NCBI RefSeq assembly: GCF_011044995.1
Contig: NZ_JAAKZW010000005.1
Coordinates: 1-64,000 of the forward strand
Reading direction: 5' to 3'
Length of the DNA: 64,000 bases
DNA from: Streptomyces mesophilus
GTDB lineage: Bacteria; Actinomycetota; Actinomycetes; Streptomycetales; Streptomycetaceae
Shown here: one piece after another, positions 24,599 through 33,170 of the stretch
Layout of the letters: each line of letters starts with the position of its first letter
Numbering within the stretch: position 1 is the stretch's first letter
Program-made: the position numbers and the translations under genes
The notes under the pieces: generated by a model
The model's input: the letters and a program-made list of their open reading frames with translations, nothing else
What the model was told of the DNA's origin: nothing
Database searches by the model: none

Positions 24599-26398
24599 GT
24601 GGAACGCCACAGACCCCTGTCCGCCCTGCTGGCGACGGTGCTCGCCGCGTGCGGTCTGCTCGTATCAGCCCCCGCCGCCGACGCGGCCGACGTCGAGCTC
24701 GCACGCAACGGCGGCTTCGAGGCCGGGCTGAGCGAATGGAATTGCAGCGCGGGCAGCGGGGCGGTGATCTCCGCGCCCGTGCACAGCGGGAGCAAGGCCC
24801 TCCAGGCGACCCCGGCCGGCAGCGACAACGCCAAGTGCTCCCAGACCGTCACCGTGCAGCCCAACTCCGCGTACACACTGAGCGGTTGGGTGCGCGGCAG
24901 CTACGTCTACCTGGGGGCGTCCGGCACCGGCACCACCGACGTCTCCACCTGGACCCAGTCCGCACCCGACTGGCAGAAGCTGACCACCTCCTTCCGCACC
25001 GGCGCCTCCACCACGTCCGTGACCCTCTACACCCACGGCTGGTACGGGACCGCCGCCTACCAGGCCGACGATCTCTCGCTCGTCGGGCCCGGCGGCGACC
25101 CGGTGCAGGCGCCTGCGGCGCCGACCGGTCTCAAGGCAGGCTCCCCCACCAGCACGACCGTCCCGCTGTCCTGGTCCGCGGTCCCGGGCGCGACCCGCTA
25201 CACCGTCTACAAGGGCGGCACCCAGGTGACGACGGTGAGCGGCACCTCTGCCACCGTCTCCGGGCTCACCCCCGCCACCGCGTACACCTTCCAGGTCACC
25301 GCGGGCAACAGCGCCGGCGACTCCCCCAAGTCCGCCTCCGTCACCGCGACGACCACCAGCGGCGGCGGCGAACCCGGCGGCGACCTTCCCGCCCACGCCC
25401 TCGTGGGCTACCTCCACGCGAGCTTCGCCAACGGATCCGGCTATACGCGGATGGCCGACGTGCCCGACTCATGGGACGTCATCAACCTGGCCTTCGGAGA
25501 GCCGACTTCGGTCACCTCGGGCGACATCCGCTTCAAGCTCTGCCCGGCGACCGAATGCCCGAACGTCGAGTCCGAAGCCGAGTTCAAGGCCGCGATCGAC
25601 GCCAAGCAGGCCGCGGGCAAGAAGGTCCTGATCTCGATCGGCGGGCAGAACGGCCAGGTGCAGCTGGGCACGACTGCGGCACGGGACGCCTTCGTCTCCT
25701 CGGTTTCGAACATCATCGACACCTACGGGCTCGACGGCCTGGACATCGACTTCGAGGGGCACTCGCTCTCCCTCCAGAACGGCGACACCGACTTCCGCAG
25801 TCCCACAAGTCCCGTGATCGTGAACCTGATTCAGGCCATCAAGACGCTCAAGGCCAAGTACGGCGCGAAGTTCGTGCTCACCATGGCGCCGGAGACCTTC
25901 TTCGTCCAGCTGGGCTACCAGTTCTACGGATCGGGCCCCTGGGGCGGCCAGGACCCGCGGGCCGGCGCGTACCTGCCGGTGATCCACGCGCTGCGTGACG
26001 ACCTCACGCTGCTGCACGTCCAGGACTACAACTCGGGCCCGATCATGGGTCTGGACAACCAGTACCACTCCATGGGCGGCGCCGACTTCCACATCGCGAT
26101 GACCGACATGCTGCTCACCGGCTTCCCCGTGGCCGGCAACGCCGACCGCGTCTTCCCCGCGCTGCGACCCGACCAGGTGGCCATCGGACTGCCCGCCTCG
26201 ACCAACGCGGGCAACGGGCACACCTCCCCGGCCGAGGTGAACAAGGCCCTGGACTGCCTGACGAAGAAGACGAACTGCGGCTCCTACCAGACCCACGGCA
26301 CCTGGCCGGCCTTGCGCGGCCTGATGACCTGGTCCATCAACTGGGACCGCTTCAACGGATGGGAGTTCAGCCGGAACTTCGACGCCTACCGCTGGTGA
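24599..26398 (+). CDS. Secreted GH18 chitinase with CBM and FnIII domains
   Basis: 599 residues from the GTG at 24599 (CTGGAGG upstream). Signal peptide to about residue 29 (APAADAAD), a carbohydrate-binding beta-sandwich (about 30-165; ELARNGGFEAGLSEW), one fibronectin III domain (about 172-255; APTGLKAGSPTSTTVPLSW) and a GH18 barrel (about 265-599). The catalytic motif is DGLDIDFEG with Glu near residue 386, preceded by KVLISIGGQNG and followed by MAPETFFVQ and MTWSINWDRFNG. It hydrolyses chitin with substrate-assisted retention. A DasR box in the promoter predicts induction by chitin oligomers. An upstream open frame lies over the promoter and the SDR gene and is not part of the protein. 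Confidence 0.95.
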   Translation: MERHRPLSALLATVLAACGLLVSAPAADAADVELARNGGFEAGLSEWNCSAGSGAVISAPVHSGSKALQATPAGSDNAKCSQTVTVQPNSAYTLSGWVRGSYVYLGASGTGTTDVSTWTQSAPDWQKLTTSFRTGASTTSVTLYTHGWYGTAAYQADDLSLVGPGGDPVQAPAAPTGLKAGSPTSTTVPLSWSAVPGATRYTVYKGGTQVTTVSGTSATVSGLTPATAYTFQVTAGNSAGDSPKSASVTATTTSGGGEPGGDLPAHALVGYLHASFANGSGYTRMADVPDSWDVINLAFGEPTSVTSGDIRFKLCPATECPNVESEAEFKAAIDAKQAAGKKVLISIGGQNGQVQLGTTAARDAFVSSVSNIIDTYGLDGLDIDFEGHSLSLQNGDTDFRSPTSPVIVNLIQAIKTLKAKYGAKFVLTMAPETFFVQLGYQFYGSGPWGGQDPRAGAYLPVIHALRDDLTLLHVQDYNSGPIMGLDNQYHSMGGADFHIAMTDMLLTGFPVAGNADRVFPALRPDQVAIGLPASTNAGNGHTSPAEVNKALDCLTKKTNCGSYQTHGTWPALRGLMTWSINWDRFNGWEFSRNFDAYRW

Positions 26399-26449
26399 CG
26401 CGCCACGAACACACCTCGCTCACCGAGTGAAGGTTAACGATCTGAAGTG

Positions 26450-26470
26450 TGCACAAGTTGTGCACTTGTG
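26450..26470. promoter_or_regulatory. Two overlapping perfect inverted repeats (operator candidate)
   Basis: TGCACAAGTTGTGCA (26450-26464) is a perfect palindrome about a central G. CACAAG (26452-26457) also pairs with CTTGTG (26465-26470). They lie 60-80 bp upstream of the ATG at 26529. A dimeric repressor site or competing hairpins are both possible. Confidence 0.6.
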
Positions 26471-26528
26471 GCCAAAGGTTGACTGCGCGAGTATCTGCCC
26501 AACCACCCACCTCCCGAAGGGCGTTGGC

Positions 26529-27179
26529 ATGACACAGGCGGAAACCTCCCCTCCCCTCTGGCTTCAGGGGCGTGACGCGGTCATCGCCGCGGCCGCCCCA
26601 GGCGACTGGCGCGAGGAGGCTCCCGACTATCACTACTCGCACAGCGTGATGCCGGGGCAGCGCACCAAGCACCACGAGTCCGGATCACTCGACGCGATCG
26701 TCGAAAGCATCGTGCAGGTCTTCGAGATGGAGGTGTCGCACAAGGAGGATCCGGCCACCTGGGTCTCGATGGTCACCGAGAAGTTCCGTACGCGCGTCAA
26801 CGGCGGCCCCTGGGCCGACGCGGCGGACATCGTCGACAAGGGCAGCTACAACATCCTCATCGGTGACAGCGTCTTCTACGGCCAGGAGACCTTCGAGTCC
26901 TCCCACGAGGTGTTCCACACGGCGTTCCCCGAGGGCTTCTTCTGGGAGGTCCTCGAGGTCGTCTCACCGCCGCCGGTCGTCACCTTCAAGTGGCGGCACT
27001 GGGGCAGCTTCACCGGCGAGTACAAGGGCTTCGCGCCGACCGGCGAGAAGATCGAGATGTACGGGGTGAGCATCGCCAAGGTCAGCGACGACCTGCGCCT
27101 GCTCGAAGTCGAGCACTACTACGACCCGAACGCGTTCCTCGGGTCGATGACGGGCGGCTGCCCGGTCGCCCACGGCTGA
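26529..27179 (+). CDS. Homologue of plant pathogen-related protein (NTF2/SnoaL-like)
   Basis: 216 residues from the ATG at 26529. It aligns by eye over its length with cereal 'pathogen-related protein' (PRPX type). Shared blocks are GSLDAIVESIVQVFEMEVSHK, KGSYN, ESSHEVFHTAFPEGFFWEVLEV, VVTFKWRHWGSFTGEYKGFAPTGE and EVEHYYDP. Those plant proteins belong to the NTF2/SnoaL-like fold and are induced by infection, with no known reaction. There is no signal peptide, so the bacterial protein is cytoplasmic. Overlapping palindromes in its promoter indicate dedicated regulation. The frame is open further upstream through the palindromes, but conservation begins later. The comparison is from memory. Confidence 0.8.
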   Translation: MTQAETSPPLWLQGRDAVIAAAAPGDWREEAPDYHYSHSVMPGQRTKHHESGSLDAIVESIVQVFEMEVSHKEDPATWVSMVTEKFRTRVNGGPWADAADIVDKGSYNILIGDSVFYGQETFESSHEVFHTAFPEGFFWEVLEVVSPPPVVTFKWRHWGSFTGEYKGFAPTGEKIEMYGVSIAKVSDDLRLLEVEHYYDPNAFLGSMTGGCPVAHG

Positions 27180-27223
27180 GCGCCGACGGCACGGAAGGCG
27201 CTCAACCGTAGATGATGGTGAAG

Positions 27224-27246
27224 GCCGGAGGCCCGTACCCTCCGGC
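27224..27246. terminator. Bidirectional terminator
   Basis: GCCGGAGG (27224-27231) pairs with CCTCCGGC (27239-27246), with a further GATGG/CCATC pair outside, between convergent genes. Confidence 0.75.
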
Positions 27247-27287
27247 TCGTCCATCACCCGGCCGCACCATGCCCGCCGAGGAAGGCG

Positions 27288-28439
27288 TCACTTCCCGGGA
27301 CCGCGGAACCGGCCGAGCGCCTTGGTGAACGTACTCAGGGGTGAAGAGTCCGGTTTGCCCGGCTCGGCGGGCGACGCAAGGGGCAGCCCCTTGCCGTCGG
27401 TCGCCTCGGACAGGGCGGCCTGGAGCGCCTCGGCCGCCTCGTGGTACCGGTCACGGGACTGCGTCATGGCCTCGAGCGCTTCGGCGTAGTGGTGAACCAT
27501 GCGCCGGGCATGGGCCAGTTCCTCATCGGGTGAAAGGAGGTGCCACCCTCGACGCAGCCGGAGCAGTGCGGCTTCGGCGTCGGGAGCGAGCGGGCGCGGC
27601 AGTCCGGCGAACTCCACGATTTTGGCGACGAGTTCGGTCGGCTCGGAGCCGTCCAGGAACACCGAGTGGAGCGTGAAGTGCTCCGCCTCATATGCGGCAG
27701 GGGGCTCGGCGGCCGGCAGCACGACGGCGCCACCGCGCGGCATGCGCACGCCACGCTCCTTGCGCAGGGCGAAGTCGGCGATCTGCGCCTGCTGGGGTGT
27801 GGCACGGTGCTCGATCACCTGGTGGCGCAGGCTCGGCGGCAGGAACCCCGTGAGCGGCCGTTGGCCCGGCCCGTCCGGGGTCATCGCTTCGTGCACCACG
27901 AGCTGGATGTACCAGCTCTCCTTGGCGCATTCCTTGAGCCGGGCGCGCAGCTCGTCGTCGTCGGCCGGCAGATGGTTGGTCCTGCCGAGCCGGATGTCCG
28001 GCACCACGTCGTGATCCCACTCGGCACGGCCCCCGTCCGGCCAGAACATCGTGGCAGGCGACGGCCACCCCAGGTCCCAGCGCCGGTCCGCCTCTGCCGC
28101 CAGGATCCAGGTCACGGCGTCCTGGCTCTGGCGGCGCACCTTGCCCTCGTATGTCGTGAGCTGGGCACGGACAGTGACGTCGTCCGCGACGCGCCAGCGT
28201 GCCTCGAACACGCGGCGGGCCGAGGCGCCGGGGTCGGCAGCCGCGTCCCGCGGATAGAGCACGCTGGAACGCGCCGCGTCCTCGGGCTCGAGTTCCAAGA
28301 AGCCGTCAAGCACCCCGGCAGCCTTGAGCGCTATCAGGTTGCGACGGGCGTCCAGCTCGGGATCGGGGCCGAGGTGACGCCCGCGTGCCAGCCATGCGGT
28401 ATCGGGAGTGACGGTCGAGGAAGTCTTTTTCTTGGCCAT
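27288..28439 (-). CDS. Conserved hypothetical cytoplasmic protein
   Basis: 383 residues from the ATG at 28439 (MAKKKTSSTV). I do not recognise a named domain. It has a basic Lys-rich start, a central part with many Trp, Asp and Arg residues (WDLGWPSPATMFWPDGG; AKESWYIQLVVHEAMTPDG) and a C-terminal helical stretch (about 310-350; DEELAHARRMVHHYAEALEAM) that could form a coiled coil. There is no signal peptide or membrane helix. Codon use is typical of its neighbours, so the gene is real. It is monocistronic: a terminator lies beyond its 3' end and the GH19 gene lies upstream on the same strand. Confidence 0.75.
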   Translation of the reverse strand: MAKKKTSSTVTPDTAWLARGRHLGPDPELDARRNLIALKAAGVLDGFLELEPEDAARSSVLYPRDAAADPGASARRVFEARWRVADDVTVRAQLTTYEGKVRRQSQDAVTWILAAEADRRWDLGWPSPATMFWPDGGRAEWDHDVVPDIRLGRTNHLPADDDELRARLKECAKESWYIQLVVHEAMTPDGPGQRPLTGFLPPSLRHQVIEHRATPQQAQIADFALRKERGVRMPRGGAVVLPAAEPPAAYEAEHFTLHSVFLDGSEPTELVAKIVEFAGLPRPLAPDAEAALLRLRRGWHLLSPDEELAHARRMVHHYAEALEAMTQSRDRYHEAAEALQAALSEATDGKGLPLASPAEPGKPDSSPLSTFTKALGRFRGPGK

Positions 28440-28662
28440 GAAGTCGATCTGTGCGGGGGCAGGGACTGGCACCAGTATGGGCGGCGCCGCCCCGGCGACA
28501 CAGGGCAGGGTGGCGGTGACCGGCCGGGAACCGGTCAGGTACGGTGCCGCCCCACCTGCGCCGACGGACCGCACGGCTCGGCGGCGCGGACCGCGGGAAC
28601 GGTCCGCGCCGCGCGGCGTGTCGATGGTGCTCCCGCCTTCCGGTTCCGGCGGGGCAGGAGGG

Positions 28663-29394
28663 TCAGCAGCTCAGGTCGCCGCCGGGTTCGACGCCGAGCA
28701 GCTGCGTGAACTGCTGGTACTTGTCGATGCGGCTCTGGACCTGCGCGGGGTTGCCTCCGTTGCACTCCAGGGTGCCGTTGATCGCCCGGATGGTCTCGCC
28801 GAACCCGGCGCCGTTGGTCATGGCGGCGTGCGGCGTCATGGTGCCCGGACCGCTCTGGGTGTTCCAGTACCAAAGGCCGGTCTTCCAGGCCACGGCGGAA
28901 TCGTTCTGCACCAGGTCGGGATTGTTGAGCAGGTCGATGCCCAACGCGTCCCCGGCGGCCTTGTAGTTGAAGTTCCAGCTCAGCTGGATCGGGCCACGGC
29001 CGTAGTACTTGTCATGGCCGGCCGGACAGCCGTAGGGCTGCGTGGTGTCGCAGTAGTGCGGGTAGTTGGCGGTGTTCTGCTCGACGACGTGCACCAGGCC
29101 ACCGGTCTCGTGGCTGACGTTCGCGAGGAAGGCGGCGGCCTCCTGCTTCTTCACCGTGTCGCTGCCGGTGTTGGAGAAGCCGGGGTAGGCCGCGAGCGCG
29201 TCGGTGAGCCCGCTGTAGGTGTAGAAGCTGTTCCGGTTCGGGAACATCTGGCCGAACTGCGCTTCGCTCACGATGAATTCGGCAGCGGCCTTGTTGTCGT
29301 CGGTCTTCTCCGCCGAGGCCGTGGGGGCCAGGGTCAGGGTGCCCAGGAGGGCGGCCGCGGCCGTCGTGGCCAGGGCGAGTATGCGGCGGTTCAC
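28663..29394 (-). CDS. Secreted GH19 chitinase, catalytic domain only
   Basis: 243 residues from the GTG at 29394, with AAGGAG 7 nt upstream. The signal peptide ends at APTASAEK (about residue 29). The rest is one class IV-like GH19 domain: the catalytic acid lies in AFLANVSHETGGL (Glu96), then QYGCP-type and KYYGRGPIQLSWNFNYKAAG blocks, DLVQNDSAVAWKTGLWYWN, and the C-terminal RIDKYQQFTQLLGV. No chitin-binding domain is attached, unlike Streptomyces ChiC. It follows the LPMO gene on the same strand after 125 bp that hold a strong hairpin, so it may be partly attenuated read-through or separately expressed. Confidence 0.95.
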   Translation of the reverse strand: MNRRILALATTAAAALLGTLTLAPTASAEKTDDNKAAAEFIVSEAQFGQMFPNRNSFYTYSGLTDALAAYPGFSNTGSDTVKKQEAAAFLANVSHETGGLVHVVEQNTANYPHYCDTTQPYGCPAGHDKYYGRGPIQLSWNFNYKAAGDALGIDLLNNPDLVQNDSAVAWKTGLWYWNTQSGPGTMTPHAAMTNGAGFGETIRAINGTLECNGGNPAQVQSRIDKYQQFTQLLGVEPGGDLSC

Positions 29395-29472
29395 ATCGAC
29401 TCCTTGGGAGGCGAGGGTGTGGGGGACGGCGCGCCCCTCGACATACGTGGGGGGGAGGGGCGCGCCGGAGGT

Positions 29473-29507
29473 GGGGCCGCCCTGCCGGCAGGCAAGGGGG
29501 CGGCCCC
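29473..29507 (-). terminator. Hairpin between LPMO and GH19 genes
   Basis: GGGGCCGCC (29473-29481) pairs perfectly with 29499-29507, starting 13 nt past the LPMO stop. It could terminate, attenuate or stabilise the LPMO message. Confidence 0.7.
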
Positions 29508-29519
29508 GAGGGTGGTGCG

Positions 29520-30038
29520 TCAGCCGCCGACGTTGACGTCGATGCAGGCGTAGAAGGCGTTGTCCGTGTCGGCGACGTTCCAGACGGCGAGCACCTTCTG
29601 CTTGCCGCTCAACGAGCCGAAGTCGACCTGGTGGTTCACGATCTCGCCGGGCTGGGCGCCCCCGTCGTCGAACTGCGCGATGCGCTGTCCGCCGGCGAAG
29701 TACTCCCAGGTCGCCGTGGAGTGACGGGCGCTGAGCTTCCACGAGAACGTGGTGCTCTTGGCGACCGGAGTGACGGTCCACCCCTTGCTGTCGTCGTCCA
29801 GCTCGGCGAAGCGGCTGTTGCCGCCGCTGCAGCTGGTCAGGCCCTTCGGGCCCTCGACGCTCTGCGGTTCGTAGGTGATGTCACCGCACGAGAGGGTCCC
29901 GGCGGCACACTGCGCCTGCCGGCTGGGCGGATTCGAGACGTACCCGTGGGCGCTGGCGGAACTCGCGGGGAGGCTGATGGCGAGAGCCGGGGCGAGTGCG
30001 GCACCGATCAGGGCAGCCGTCTTCCTTCGGATGTACAT
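29520..30038 (-). CDS. AA10 lytic polysaccharide monooxygenase (chitin-active type)
   Basis: A 172-residue copper monooxygenase. The signal peptide is cleaved before His31 (SASA/HGYVSNPPSRQAQC), which provides the N-terminal histidine brace, and the second copper ligand is His106 in SARHSTATWEYF. Four or more cysteines and the AVWNVADTDNAFYACIDV C-terminus match the short chitin-binding CHB-type LPMOs. It oxidatively nicks crystalline chitin, which the GH18 and GH19 enzymes next to it can then digest. A DasR-like box lies about 170 bp upstream. It is divergent from the beta-lactamase-like gene. Confidence 0.95.
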   Translation of the reverse strand: MYIRRKTAALIGAALAPALAISLPASSASAHGYVSNPPSRQAQCAAGTLSCGDITYEPQSVEGPKGLTSCSGGNSRFAELDDDSKGWTVTPVAKSTTFSWKLSARHSTATWEYFAGGQRIAQFDDGGAQPGEIVNHQVDFGSLSGKQKVLAVWNVADTDNAFYACIDVNVGG

Positions 30039-30208
30039 GGTGTCTCCTTCACATCAGGCCGGCCCGGGAACGCGCGGCTGTGGGGAGCCACGCGCAGCGG
30101 CACGGCCTCTCATGGGTGGGGCCAGGAGGCGCGAAGGTGCGCTTCACCGGGACGCACGAGAGCAGCCCGAAGTACGGGCCAACTCCCCATGCGGAACGGT
30201 GAGTTCTG

Positions 30209-30222
30209 TTGGACTAGACCAT
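30209..30222. promoter_or_regulatory. DasR-like box
   Basis: TTGGACTAGACCAT keeps the right half of the dre (TAGACCA) intact, with one mismatch in the left half. It lies between the LPMO gene and the divergent beta-lactamase-like gene. Confidence 0.65.
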
Positions 30223-30318
30223 AGTCGCGGGCGTTGTGGGCATGTCAAGGCCTCGTCATGGCGCCCTCGTGTCCAGAGATACGATCAGCAGGAACCACCC
30301 CTCTGGAGAGACGCCCTC

Positions 30319-31257
30319 ATGCCGCACAACCCCAGCCGTCGCATCGCTCTCGCCGCTCTCGCCGCTCTGGCGGCCGCGGCCGCGGCACCCCTGGCCGGAT
30401 GCAACGACAACGAGGACCGTCGTCCCAGCAGACCCCGCGCCCAGCGCACCACAAAGGCTCCGGTCCCGGTTCCCGTACGGGAATTCGGTGCACTGGAGCG
30501 GGAGTACGACGCAAGGCTCGGCGTGTACGCCCTGGACACCGCGAACGGGCGGGAGGTGGCCTACCGGGCGGATGAACGATTCGCGTACTGCTCCACCTGC
30601 AAGGCCTTCCTCGCGGCAGCGGTACTCGACAAGCGAGGGGTCGACGGAATCGACGGCGAGGTCACGGTGCGCGCCTCGGACGTCGAAGGATGGTCACCGG
30701 TGACCGGGAAGCACATCGGGGCCCGCATGGCACTGCGCTCCCTGTGCGACGCCGCTGTGCGCTACAGCGACAACGGGGCGGCCAATGTTCTCTTCCGCGA
30801 ACTGGGCGGCCCGCGCGGCCTGCAGAGCGCGCTGCGCGCCATCGGCGACGACGTCACCCGCTGCGACCGCTACGAGGTCGAGTTGAGCCAGGCGGTGCCG
30901 GGCGACGAACGGGACACCAGCACTCCTCGCGCGATGGCGCGGTCCCTGAGGGAGTTCGCCCTCGGTGACGTACTGGCCGATGACGAGCGTGCCCTGCTGA
31001 CCGGCTGGCTCGTGCGCAACACCACCGGCGCCAAGCTGATCCGGGCCGGCGCTCCGGACGGCTGGCGCATCGGCGACAAGACGGGCAACGGCTCGTACGG
31101 AACCCGCAACGACATCGCCCTCGCCTGGCCGCCGCAGAGCGGCAAGCCGGTCGTGCTCGCCGTGATGTCCCGCCGCAACGGCGACAACGCGGACGCGCCA
31201 CACGACGACGCGTTGATCGCCCGCGCCTCCACTGCGGTCTTCGGCGCCCTGGCCTAG
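30319..31257 (+). CDS. Class A beta-lactamase-like serine hydrolase lipoprotein
   Basis: 312 residues from the ATG at 30319, with GGAGAG upstream. The lipobox PLAGC (Cys28) predicts membrane anchoring outside the cell. All class A landmarks are present: S92-T-C-K95 (SxxK), S150-D-N152, the Glu188 region corresponding to the omega-loop general base (YEVELSQAVPGD), and K254-T-G256. It therefore probably hydrolyses beta-lactams, although many Streptomyces paralogues are only weakly active. The position next to a DasR-like box may link it to wall or chitin turnover. The frame is open far upstream, but that region contains the promoter and the LPMO 5' end. Confidence 0.92.
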   Translation: MPHNPSRRIALAALAALAAAAAAPLAGCNDNEDRRPSRPRAQRTTKAPVPVPVREFGALEREYDARLGVYALDTANGREVAYRADERFAYCSTCKAFLAAAVLDKRGVDGIDGEVTVRASDVEGWSPVTGKHIGARMALRSLCDAAVRYSDNGAANVLFRELGGPRGLQSALRAIGDDVTRCDRYEVELSQAVPGDERDTSTPRAMARSLREFALGDVLADDERALLTGWLVRNTTGAKLIRAGAPDGWRIGDKTGNGSYGTRNDIALAWPPQSGKPVVLAVMSRRNGDNADAPHDDALIARASTAVFGALA

Positions 31258-31334
31258 GACCCGCACCTCCCCGACGCCGCAGTCGCTTGCGTCCGATGGC
31301 TCATGCCCGGGCGAAGACAGGGCAGCAGGATCAC

Positions 31335-31532
31335 ATGGACACCGCAAAGCTCGAACTCGCCGCCCAGCGCTACCGCGAGGCGCAGGCCGCCCTGGACGCC
31401 GCGCTCGTCGACGTGCAGACCGAAGCGGTCACCGTGCTCCGCGAAGGTGGAGACGCAGCCGAAGTCGCCCGGATCACCGGCTGGAACCGGCGGCAGCTGA
31501 GGAAAGTGCGCGCCCGAAGGGGTGACCGATGA
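31335..31532 (+). CDS. Small helical protein with HTH-like end
   Basis: 65 residues from the ATG at 31335. An N-terminal amphipathic helix (LELAAQRYREAQAALDAALVD) is followed by VLREGGDAAEVARITGWNRRQLRKVRA, which resembles a helix-turn-helix of small actinobacterial DNA-binding proteins. Codons are strongly GC3-biased. Similar small proteins are widespread in Streptomyces, often as accessory regulators, with no assigned role. The ribosome site (GGCAGCAGGA) is acceptable. Confidence 0.7.
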   Translation: MDTAKLELAAQRYREAQAALDAALVDVQTEAVTVLREGGDAAEVARITGWNRRQLRKVRARRGDR

Positions 31533-31575
31533 CAGCCAGGATTGCGAGCAGAGGGCTCTCGGGCACCCGCGGGGT

Positions 31576-32241
31576 CTACGCGACCTGGCTCCCTCTCACC
31601 GGCCCGCTGTGCTGCGAGGGTGGCGCCGGCTGCTCCGCGCCGACCCACCTGAACAGCACCACGGAACAGAGCGCGGCCCACGCGCACCACGTGGAGATGA
31701 ACTCCAGCCGCCACACCGTCGCGCACAGCGCCGCGCCGACACCGGCCAGGCAGCCGAGCATTCTCAGCCCCTTTTCGCCGGACACCACCAGCGCCCCGAT
31801 CGTTCCCAGCAGATAGCCGGCGAGCAGCACAGGCGCATACGGCAGACCGATCGCGTATCCCATGGTGTGACCGCGGATCTCGGCCGCGACGGGCTTCGTG
31901 ACCAGGACGTACGCGAGGACAGCGGACGTGACCACCGCAGCGGCCACCGGCATCAACAGACGCCGACGCTCCCAGCGGGGAACGACGCACAGCACTCCGA
32001 AGGAGACCCACAGCGGCAGCAACGGCAGCGCGATCACGGCCCAGACGAGGGTGGCCGGACCGGTGCCGCCGCCCGCGTTCCAGACGACCGCCTCGACCAG
32101 CTGATGCGCTCCGAGAAGCAGCGGAAGCGCGGCCAGCGGCAGCGCACGGCGACGAACGCGGGCAGCGCGTGTCACGCAGGCGACCCCGACCGCGCTGATC
32201 GCCGCGCCCGCCACCAGGTCGGCCGATGCACTCCAGCACAT
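31576..32241 (-). CDS. DUF6629-type integral membrane protein
   Basis: A 221-residue polytopic protein that starts MCWSASADLVAG, the hallmark N-terminus of this actinobacterial family. About seven hydrophobic helices are visible (for example ALPLAALPLLLGAHQLVEAVVW, TLVWAVIALPLLPLWVSFGVLCVV, LLAGYLLGTIGALVV). Conserved His and Glu residues (GAHQLVEAVVW) lie in a membrane segment. Function is unknown. It is monocistronic and converges with the small HTH-like gene. Confidence 0.8.
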   Translation of the reverse strand: MCWSASADLVAGAAISAVGVACVTRAARVRRRALPLAALPLLLGAHQLVEAVVWNAGGGTGPATLVWAVIALPLLPLWVSFGVLCVVPRWERRRLLMPVAAAVVTSAVLAYVLVTKPVAAEIRGHTMGYAIGLPYAPVLLAGYLLGTIGALVVSGEKGLRMLGCLAGVGAALCATVWRLEFISTWCAWAALCSVVLFRWVGAEQPAPPSQHSGPVRGSQVA

Positions 32242-32302
32242 GCTGAAACGCTAAGTCGGCGCCTCGGAGACCGCGTCCGAAGGCCGGCGGGGGCGGCCGC
32301 CG

Positions 32303-32328
32303 GTGGACGCGAGCGGGTGCGCGTCCAC
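32303..32328 (-). terminator. Terminator after the PAP2 gene
   Basis: GTGGACGCG (32303-32311) pairs with CGCGTCCAC (32320-32328) around an 8-nt loop, 40 nt beyond the PAP2 stop. Confidence 0.7.
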
Positions 32329-32368
32329 GTGGGGTCAGGACACCTGTTGCACCGGTTCCGCGATGACG

Positions 32369-33166
32369 TCATCCGGGATCGGGATTGCGCCGTTCGATGT
32401 ACTGCGGCAGCTGCCAGGGGAAGGAGCCGAACCAGGCGTAGCTGAACGCGAAGCCGATGCCGAGGCAGATCAGGCCGCCCAGGGCGTCGGTCCAGAAGTG
32501 GTTGGCGGTCGAGATGATCACCAGCAGGGTGGCGACCGGATAGAGGATGCCCAGCGCCTTCGCCCAGGGGTGCCGGGCGAAGCACGCGATCATCGTGGCG
32601 CACCAGGTGGACCAGCCGATGTGCATGGAGGGCATGGCGGCATAGGGGTTCGAGACCGAGGCGGCGCTGCCCTGGCTCATGGAGCCCCAGGTGTGGTGCA
32701 CGGCGACCGTGTCGATGAATCCGGCGTCCTCCATGAGGCGGGGCGGGGCCAGCGGAAAGAAATAGAAGCCGATCAGGGCGATGCCGGTGGTCGCGAACAG
32801 AGCGAGGCGGCCGCTGATGTAGCGGCCGGGGTGACAGCGGTAGAGCCAGACCAGGACGCCGATCGTGACGATGAAGTGCAAGGTCGCGTAGTAGTAGTTC
32901 ATGCCCACGATCAGCCAAGTGACCTTGTTCACCGCATGGTTGATGGCGTGCTCGACACCGATGCCGATGCGGCGTTCGGTGTCCCACACCCAGTCGGCGT
33001 GCCGCAGCGCCAGGGCCTTCTCCTGGGGCACGGCGTTGCGGACCAGGGAGTACAGCCAGTAGCTCACGGCGATCAGCACGATCTCGAACCAGAGCATGGG
33101 TTTGCGCGGGGTGCGCGCCCGCGCCAGGAGGCTGGGCTTCTTGGCCGTAGGGCGGACGGTGGTCAC
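32369..33166 (-). CDS. PAP2-family membrane phosphatase / phosphotransferase
   Basis: 265 residues with about six transmembrane helices. Motifs of the PAP2_3 (inositolphosphotransferase/Aur1-like) branch are present: FFPLAPPRLM, AMPSMHIGWS (with the phosphatase His) and STANHFWTDALGG. Such proteins dephosphorylate or transfer lipid phosphates at the membrane. The GTG at 33166 is only 4 nt downstream of the ThrE stop codon, so the two form an operon, with ThrE first. Confidence 0.88.
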   Translation of the reverse strand: MTTVRPTAKKPSLLARARTPRKPMLWFEIVLIAVSYWLYSLVRNAVPQEKALALRHADWVWDTERRIGIGVEHAINHAVNKVTWLIVGMNYYYATLHFIVTIGVLVWLYRCHPGRYISGRLALFATTGIALIGFYFFPLAPPRLMEDAGFIDTVAVHHTWGSMSQGSAASVSNPYAAMPSMHIGWSTWCATMIACFARHPWAKALGILYPVATLLVIISTANHFWTDALGGLICLGIGFAFSYAWFGSFPWQLPQYIERRNPDPG

Positions 33167-33170
33167 GGTT

